From contig CM051460.1 of NCBI GenBank assembly GCA_028095005.1, positions 233,572,742 through 233,636,741 on the forward strand: a stretch of 64,000 bases of DNA, written 5' to 3'. Source of the stretch: Rhynchospora pubera. Lineage: Eukaryota > Streptophyta > Magnoliopsida > Poales > Cyperaceae. The translations under genes were made by a program, and so were the position numbers. The notes beneath the pieces were generated by a model. The model searched no databases. It saw only the letters and a program-made list of their open reading frames with translations, and had not been told where the DNA came from. Positions 58,170 to 64,000 of the stretch are shown in pieces (the stretch's first letter is position 1; every line of letters begins with the position of its first letter).

Positions 58170-58949
58170 GTATTTGCCCGCTGAAATGATTGATTTTTGG
58201 ATGTTGGTTAATTATAATGTCTGTGATTTTAATGGTACTGTTTTTTATTTATTTTTGCATGGTTAATCACTATAATTATTACAGCTCAAATACTATTTAA
58301 TCATTCGTTACAATTATTTATTAAACCTTATACTTACTTATATAAATATTAATATTATTTGTTATTAATTATTTTACTATCCGTAGTATTTAGTATTAAT
58401 AAATATAACCTTTACTTCAAATCTCTTTGCTTTATTAACACTATAATTAATTTTTATTACTATAAATATTATATTCGTTGTAATTATTTAATAAATCTTA
58501 TACTTATATAAATAGTACTATTTATTTATTTTTATTATTAAGTTATTTTTATTATTAAGTTATTATCTTAATTAAAGGTAACAAAAACTTTTTTGACAAT
58601 ATCAAATAAAAACTTGCATCACAGTAAAATACACTATTTTTAAAGCTACTTTGGAAAATTTCAAATCACACTTTATTATTGAATTAAGGAATCGCCGTAT
58701 AGTAAATACACTATTTTACGAAGTGGAATGAGAGTGTGCCAATTTATATCAGTGAAGTAAGACATCGTCATTTCAAACAAAGAAAAACGAATAGAAAAAA
58801 AAACCATTTATTATTAATGCATGAAAAAAATTATCATTAATGTATGAAAACAAAAATTACAATCAACCATTTCTTATTATTGCAACATTTTTTCCTATAA
58901 CCTTATAATTATGTGTTTTATATGAAATATTATGATAAAGTACGAGAAG
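58170..58949. other. Non-coding DNA inside the MULE
   Basis: Very AT-rich. No open reading frame, promoter or repeat is recognised. Confidence 0.45.
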
Positions 58950-59205
58950 TACTGAGATGCCTACCTAAGCTTAGCAAAAGGACAGGCGTGCTCTGATAAA
59001 AGTCTGAAAAGCATGCTGATACCTACCTAAGCTCTGCGAAAGGACAAGCGTGCTTTGATAAAGTCTAAAAAGTTAACTGATACCTACCTAAGCTCTGCGA
59101 AAGTACAGGCGTGATCTGATAAAGTAAAAAAAGTATACTGATGCCTACCTAAGCTATGCAAAAGGACAAACGTATTCTGATAAAGTCTGAAAAGATATCA
59201 CATTA
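58950..59205 (+). repeat. 61-bp tandem repeat upstream of the zinc-finger ORF
   Basis: Four copies have an anchor CCTACCTAAGC at about 58960, 59022, 59083 and 59144, each followed by a variant of GCGAAAGGACAGGCGTG and CTGATAAAGTCTGAAAAG. The last copy ends about 110 bp before the start codon of the next ORF, so the array is in promoter position. Confidence 0.9.
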
Positions 59206-59315
59206 TATTTATTAATTTTAAATAATTGTAAGTCTAAAATGATCTATAAAATTATTCTTCCTCGGCAAAAATATGTCACACCCACTCAATCCTTCTTTCT
59301 TCAACATTCACTACC

Positions 59316-60224
59316 ATGGAGAAAGGAAATACCTCAAACAGTGAAGTGTGGGAATGGTCATCTACTCGACATGAGTACTGGCCAAATTACAAACATTCCC
59401 CTGCCAATCCAAATGAGATCGAAAAAGGAGATTATCATGCGATATGTAATAAATGTTACCGCAAATTCGACTACAATATCCATTCACAATATGGTGGCGA
59501 GTGGCCATTATACACCCACTATCAATGGCACATTCATGGTGGCCCAGAAAGAGACCGCAGGGAGAGATTGCGACATTACCTGACTAAACCTGAGTCGAGC
59601 AACTCTGAACGCTATAAAAAGTACTACACAGAACCTAAACCGATGCCGGAACTTAAACCGTGGAAATCAGATCCTACACCCATGATTGTTTACGAAAGCA
59701 TATAAGATTTTCGTGGAGACCACACAGTGAGCTGTACAAAGTGTGGTCAGATTTTCAATTTCAAAGATACCATTTTGCGTGACCACTACGATGAACACAA
59801 AAGACAAGAAGAGAGGGATGAAATTCAAAAGAGATTCAGAGTGAAAGAACAATGGTTCGAAAGGAGAAGAATGGAAGAAAAGGCTGCTGAAGAGAGCCGG
59901 AGGTTGCAACAAGAGAAAATTGGGAAAAAAATCAAGGAGAGCCTAATAAAGATCAAGAAGAGAGATGAACAAAGAAAAATTGTAGTAGCTAGAATGACTG
60001 AGATAGAGCAAGAAGAAGCCGAGGCAGCTTTCTGGAACGAAGTCGCTCAATTCGCTGACAACCCTGGTGCAAGTAATCAACAAGAACCTGATCCCGCTTT
60101 CTGGAACGAAGCCGCTCAATTTGCCGACAACCATGGTGCCAGTAATCAACATGAAATGAATGCGGAAGAAGATCAACCATGGTGGGATGAAATTCTGCAA
60201 CATGTAGATAGTCAACATCTCTAA
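59316..60224 (+). CDS. Two-zinc-finger coiled-coil protein, unrecognised, one in-frame stop
   Basis: Start MEKGNTSNSEVWEWSS; 303 codons including one in-frame TAA at 59703-59705. The first half has C44, C47, H68 and H72 (ICNKCYRKF, YTHYQWH), an atypically long C2H2 or BED-like finger. After the stop the same frame continues with C140, C143, H157 and H161 (SCTKCGQIF, LRDHYDEH), a classic C2H2 spacing. A charged helix follows (residues about 160-235, RVKEQWFERRRMEEKAAEES), then two near-identical repeats AFWNEVAQFADN and AFWNEAAQFADN, and an acidic W-rich tail. I do not recognise the family. By position it is a MULE accessory DNA-binding protein, analogous in role but not visibly related to MURB. 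Confidence 0.65.
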
Positions 60225-60229
60225 GTATT

Positions 60230-60626
60230 TATTACTTTTGAATATTTATGTATTTTTTAGGTACTTTTTTAAATGGCAACTTTTGAATATTTAAGTATTT
60301 ATGCTTTTAGGTAGTTTCTTCCTTTTTTTCAATTGAGTATGCTAATTTATATTATGATTTTTTTAATGTACTTTTTTTTTAATTTAATGTGCTAATTTAT
60401 ATTATGGTTATAAAATTTACTTCTTCTTCTAATGGTGTGTATTTTTATATTATGAATTTCTTTTGTAAATTAATTGTGAATACAAATCATAAAAAAATAA
60501 AAGATTATGGACAAAATAACATATTTCAATAATATAAGCTAAACATTACAAGTGACGACTGTCACATAAACTTATTTCACAAATACAGATTAATTATAAA
60601 TAAGATACCAATTATAAAAACATAGT
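60230..60626. other. Non-coding spacer between convergent MULE ORFs
   Basis: AT-rich, with T-rich runs suitable for poly(A) signals of the two converging genes. No coding region is visible. Confidence 0.45.
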
Positions 60627-60636
60627 AATACTTCAT

Positions 60637-60927
60637 TTAGCGGAGATGGACAACATTTTCAGTTGCGGGATGATTTTCAAAATCAGGTGGAACTGCTGGC
60701 TGGTGACGCAACCACGACCCTCCAAGATCAAAACCTCTATTCCTCTCCACTAAATCTGTAAAAAATTTGGGACCCCTAACATGATATTCATTTCCTTCTA
60801 ATTTTTTAACTTTAAATTTTTCCCCATGATATTGAAACATCAGTGCAGAAAGCAATCGTCGTTCGCTCGTCCGTTCATCTCCGACCAAAATAACACCGCA
60901 AGAGACGCATCTTGGCTTAGGACCCAT
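60637..60927 (-). CDS. Small Cys-x2-Cys protein in the MULE, unrecognised
   Basis: 96 residues from the first ATG (MGPKPRCVSCGVILVGD); an in-frame TTG lies three codons upstream. A CVSCG pair near the N-terminus could be half of a zinc site, but no second pair is visible. The rest is soluble and mixed in charge (KVKKLEGNEYHVRGPKFFTD, DLGGSWLRHQPAVPPDFE). An upstream donor near 61016 (CCGAG|GTAATA) and a TATA box at 61115-61108 suggest a spliced leader. No known family is recognised. Confidence 0.5.
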   Translation of the reverse strand: MGPKPRCVSCGVILVGDERTSERRLLSALMFQYHGEKFKVKKLEGNEYHVRGPKFFTDLVERNRGFDLGGSWLRHQPAVPPDFENHPATENVVHLR

Positions 60928-61107
60928 TTGCTTCAAATATCAAAATTCAAACTCCATTAGCAAATCAAATCAATTAATTTAATAATTATTTTAACATTAT
61001 TACCTCGGAAGAAGCGATGTTGCCAATAGAAACCTATGAGGATAGTTTATCAATTTCAGACTAACGAGAAACAATTAGTTAGAGCACAATAACTTATGAC
61101 AAGTGAG

Positions 61108-61115
61108 CTTATATA
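61108..61115 (-). promoter_or_regulatory. TATA box of the small MULE gene
   Basis: TATATAAG on the minus strand lies about 190 bp inside the right inverted repeat and about 180 bp upstream of the ATG at 60927. Confidence 0.5.
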
Positions 61116-61304
61116 GAGAATTTTAAATAGAAAAATACAAAAAAAATTTTAGTGCAAACCGCAATAAATAAATGAATGGTATAGTATAGTGATATAATTC
61201 ACAACACTATATTACTACTGTTTTAAATCATTATAAAACCAACCCACTCAATCAAATTGATGGGCGGATAGGGTCGTTCTTGTCAACTGGGATGACGATC
61301 CAAG

Positions 61305-61484
61305 CTTGGATCGTCAACTGGGATGACGATCCAAGCTTGGATCGTCGTTCCGGATGACGATCCAAGTGTATTTGGCTTTCGTCAACTGGGATAACGATCC
61401 AGCAACGTTACTATTAAAATTTTGATTTTTTTTTGTTATTATCGTAATTAATGTGAACAGTAACGTTACTATTAATTTTTTCGG
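61305..61484 (-). repeat. MULE right terminal inverted repeat
   Basis: Inverse of 50312-50491. It extends inward by one extra palindromic unit (CTTGGATCGTCAACTGGGAT at 61305, preceded by a further GATGACGATCCAAG), so the right end has more motif copies than the left. Confidence 0.95.
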
Positions 61485-61493
61485 GAATAAAAC

Positions 61494-62491
61494 ATAGTTG
61501 TTGTGCGCTGGGTATGAAAAGAAAAATAAATATTTAAATAAGATTGACTGGATTGTGATGTCAGAGGCTCTAAATAAGGATGATTGTAAGGGAATAAAAG
61601 GTTCTTTTTATTGCGGCCTAGGCCCATAATACCCTACCAATTTGTAACGCAGTAACGCACTATGCTCTATATACAAATGCAACTGCTGGAAAAGTTGGAA
61701 CCTCTAAGGAAAACTCCTTTTGTTCTTAAAACAAATAATACTAAATGAAGTGGATCATCTAACTAAAATTATGTAAAATAATTACATTTCGGCTATTAAG
61801 AGCGGTGAGCAGGGCGATTTGTTGTGATTTAGGGATATTTAGATGTAGTGTCTGAGTGATTTAGGGATATTTAGATGTAGTGTCTGAGTGGCTTTTATAC
61901 TGATGTTCAAAAAAAAAAAAGAACTGTTTTTTTTCAGTAATGAAAAGAGCAGTATGCAGTTAGCTCACTAGTTTTTATTTTTTTTAAAAAAGGGGTTAGA
62001 TATTAAATATATACTGATGGAATGCACCTCGAAACTATAATGTACGCCATAATCACTTGGATGAATATAGACATCTTCCGTCCAAATGAAAATTGACGTA
62101 AATTCGGAAAGTTGAAATCGGGTTGAAAAGCTAAAACATGTCTTTCCATAGCTTAACAAGTTGAACAAAACATGACATTTGTCCCCACAGCTGCCGCCTC
62201 CGCTGCCATTGAATTCGAATTTGTGCCGGAGTCAAATGCCCGATTTATTTTGGAATAACGGAGCGACGCAGAGACAAAGGAAAGATGGAGAGGAGAGAGT
62301 GCATGCGGAAGTTTTAACTGGGTTTCACAAGCAATTGAATCGAGTTCGCTTATCAGAGCATAGTGTATAGTTGTTTCATCCAAACCGTTTATAATTGCAT
62401 ATACAAAATATAAAATTACTATAATAAAAGTCTATAATTATTTGAATTGATAAATTATTTTAAACTAAAAATATAGTAAAATTATACAAAC
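61494..62491. other. Intergenic between the MULE and the LINE
   Basis: A direct repeat TGATTTAGGGATATTTAGATGTAGTGTCTGAG lies at 61828 and 61856. At 62170-62345 the sequence is more GC-rich. The minus strand there reads MAAEAAAVGTNVMFCSTC before a stop, and the plus strand is open for about 25 codons. It may be a gene remnant, but nothing identifies it. Confidence 0.4.
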
Positions 62492-63733
62492 ATGAAATAT
62501 GAATTATACAAACATGTTCCTACTGGCATTACTGGTAGAGGAGGATCAGCTCCTATTGCTAAGACCAATCTCAATGCTATTCCACCTTTCCATTCTACTG
62601 GGCATCCTAAAGTCAAATATGTACCTCCAAAGAATCCCAAAAATGCCTCCTCTTTCCTGTGGGATAAAGCCATGCAAAGGAAAGCTCTGGGTTTGGATAT
62701 GGGGATTAAAATTACTAGAAAAAGTAGGGAGGAAGCTGAGCAGGTGGTTACCCCTACTATCCATTCTGAGCCTGTCTTAAAGGAGCATTCTCCTCTTGCT
62801 CCTGAAGAAGTCTTTTCTCCAAGGGCAGAAGAAAACTTTGTCTCAGGTGGCAATAATATTAGCAGAGCTGATCTGATGCATCAGCAGGCAATGGAGAAAG
62901 AGAAGCAAGAGCTACTGGCTAAATTGGCAGAAGCTGAGAGCAGGAATAAAGCCATGAAAGCTCAGATGCAGAAAATGCAGAAGCTTAAGAAACTAGAGGA
63001 GGACATTTGTGCCAGAGTGGAAAGGGCCCAAGCTGTCAAGAAGTCTCCAGTTATAAAGACACTCTTCAGTCAGCAGGACAACTTGGAAAATGTAGAGATC
63101 ACTGAAGAGGAAACTGAAGGGCAGGTAGAGATAACTTTGAAGGCTTCTAAGGGCTCTCAAGGTATGTTTCATGATCAAGAAATTGATGATTCTAGTAGTG
63201 CTCTTTTAAGTTTTTTGAATTTTCTGATTTCTTATTTAGCTAGGATTTCTGGTAATACTAAGCAGAGTCCTGAGAATCTGCTGGTAGAGAGTGTTAATTT
63301 TAGCTCTAGAGATAATCCTCTCTTCTCTTTTTCTGAGTTAGATTCTAGTATTTCTCCCTTAGGGAAGGATCAGTTTGAGGACACCAGCTGTTGGGATTTA
63401 GTGGAGATAAACAATATAGGTAATATAGTTCCAAATTCTGGTAATGCTGATGGTGATGTCAGCATTGAAAATAATTTTTTAACTAATTATCCTGAGATGG
63501 ATGTGGCTGACATTCCTTTCTTAGCTGGTCTTTCACATTTGAATAGCCTCTCTGATCCACAAGTAGTCAACCTTTTAGAAGATTATGGTATTTCCTTTGG
63601 AGATACCATGGATCTGAGGTTAAGAAGAGTTCAAATACTGAGAAATAGTGAGCATTCCAGAGTTATTGATATGCTCATGGAACTTACTAGAAATTTAAAT
63701 AACCTTAATATTAATGATTATGAGCCTATTTAG
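62492..63733 (+). CDS. LINE ORF1-like protein
   Basis: 413 residues. The N-terminal part is G/P/K-rich (GITGRGGSAP, YVPPKNPKNASSFLWDKAM). A coiled coil at about residues 130-185 (MEKEKQELLAKLAEAESR, MQKMQKLKKLEEDICARVER) would allow oligomers. The C-terminal half is acidic and S/N-rich. I see neither an RNA-recognition fold signature nor a CCHC knuckle, which many plant ORF1 proteins carry. The ORF1 assignment rests mainly on position directly before ORF2. Expected role: binding element RNA. The start codon is uncertain. Confidence 0.7.
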   Translation: MKYELYKHVPTGITGRGGSAPIAKTNLNAIPPFHSTGHPKVKYVPPKNPKNASSFLWDKAMQRKALGLDMGIKITRKSREEAEQVVTPTIHSEPVLKEHSPLAPEEVFSPRAEENFVSGGNNISRADLMHQQAMEKEKQELLAKLAEAESRNKAMKAQMQKMQKLKKLEEDICARVERAQAVKKSPVIKTLFSQQDNLENVEITEEETEGQVEITLKASKGSQGMFHDQEIDDSSSALLSFLNFLISYLARISGNTKQSPENLLVESVNFSSRDNPLFSFSELDSSISPLGKDQFEDTSCWDLVEINNIGNIVPNSGNADGDVSIENNFLTNYPEMDVADIPFLAGLSHLNSLSDPQVVNLLEDYGISFGDTMDLRLRRVQILRNSEHSRVIDMLMELTRNLNNLNINDYEPI

Positions 63734-63740
63734 TTTTTTT

Positions 63741-64000
63741 ATGAAGATTCTTTCCTGGAATATTAGAGGACTTAGGGGTAGTAATAAATTAGGTCAGTTT
63801 AGGGACAATGTCAGCTCAATTAGACCTGATATTATCTCTATTCAAGAAACTAAAAGAAGGTCTTTCTCTAAAAGGCTTCTTTCCTCTTTAGCTATAGACT
63901 TTGAATGGAACTTTCTTCCTTCCACAGGAGCCTCAAGAGGCATTCTGGTAGGAGTTGAAGTTTCTAAATTCAAACTTTTGAATTGGCAAGTAGGTAATTT
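63741..64000 (+). CDS. LINE ORF2, N-terminal endonuclease (partial)
   Basis: Starts MKILSWNIRGLRGSNK and continues PDIISIQETKR and LPSTGASRGILVGVEV to the window end. The Asn in SWNIRG and the Glu in IQETK are the first two catalytic residues of APE-type endonucleases of L1 elements. The endonuclease nicks target DNA, and the reverse transcriptase that should follow lies beyond the window. No stop occurs in the 86 codons seen. Confidence 0.92.
   Translation, partial: MKILSWNIRGLRGSNKLGQFRDNVSSIRPDIISIQETKRRSFSKRLLSSLAIDFEWNFLPSTGASRGILVGVEVSKFKLLNWQVGN

Larger units (their letters stand above)
50312..61484. mobile_element. Mutator-like element (MULE), 11.2 kb, four gene candidates
   Basis: Terminal inverted repeats of about 180 bp (50312-50491 and 61305-61484) differ at only about two positions by eye. 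The outer flanks are an identical 9-bp duplication GAATAAAAC (50303-50311 and 61485-61493), the hallmark of Mutator elements. Inside are a plant mobile domain gene (+), a mudrA-like transposase (-), a two-zinc-finger coiled-coil ORF (+) and a small Cys-x2-Cys ORF (-). Intact ends suggest recent movement, but the transposase is truncated and three of the four genes have an in-frame stop. Confidence 0.96.
62492..64000 (+). mobile_element. L1-type LINE, cut by the window edge
   Basis: Two consecutive ORFs in the same direction are separated by 7 bp; the second begins with an apurinic-type endonuclease. Just upstream ATTATACAAACATG is present twice in a row-like arrangement (62478-62516), and composition changes sharply near 62512. 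The 5' end may therefore lie there, with the first codons supplied by flanking DNA. The 3' end is outside the window. Confidence 0.85.

Noticed and set aside
62153..62383. 76-codon minus-strand ORF near the LINE
   Set aside because: The MAAEAAA start is suggestive of a gene, but there is no further exon or domain, so it is noted only within the intergenic entry.

Overview
This window is AT-rich plant nuclear DNA, most likely from a eudicot. It has spliceosomal introns, one host AP2/ERF transcription-factor gene, and a dense set of plant transposable elements (CACTA, Copia, hAT and Mutator families, a tRNA-derived SINE, an L1-type LINE and a possible Helitron end). I cannot name the species.

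Left part (1-16458). A decayed gene fragment with a J-domain-like motif and a possible Helitron 3' end lie before an En/Spm (CACTA) element at 1513-16458. Its CACTACTAGAAT termini are flanked by a TCA/TCA target duplication. It encodes a TNP2-type transposase on the minus strand with one frameshift. It also carries two Transposase_24 (TNPA-like) genes that are diverged paralogues on opposite strands, separated by a promoter region holding a 124-bp tandem repeat. Both ends hold subterminal repeats that probably bind a TNPA-like protein.

Middle part (16459-24641). Non-coding host DNA carries a small foldback MITE and hAT-type MITEs around a complete two-exon group X ERF gene (21541-23695). One MITE sits inside its intron.

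24642-40018 is a minus-strand Copia element with 269-bp LTRs and a CAAAT target duplication. Its gag is missing and its pol is broken. It was split by a second LTR element (26614-36405, 1.77-kb LTRs, CCAAA duplication) whose own pol is an eroded relic although its LTRs are nearly identical. The region where gag is expected in the outer Copia holds about twenty short palindromes of one design with co-varying arms. This is the most unusual sequence signal in the window.

40019-50311 is intergenic DNA packed with foldbacks: paired 65-bp palindromes, a 0.33-kb inverted repeat, four hAT MITE candidates (three with 8-bp target duplications), a SINE and other MITEs.

50312-61484 is a Mutator-like element with 180-bp terminal inverted repeats and a perfect 9-bp target duplication. 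It carries four gene candidates: a nine-exon plant mobile domain (MAIN/MAIL-like) gene, a truncated mudrA transposase, a two-zinc-finger coiled-coil protein I do not recognise, and a small Cys-x2-Cys protein. The first three each hold one in-frame stop. The right edge (62492-64000) is an L1-type LINE: ORF1 and the start of the endonuclease/reverse transcriptase ORF2.

Apart from the ERF gene and perhaps short remnants, everything coding here belongs to transposable elements.
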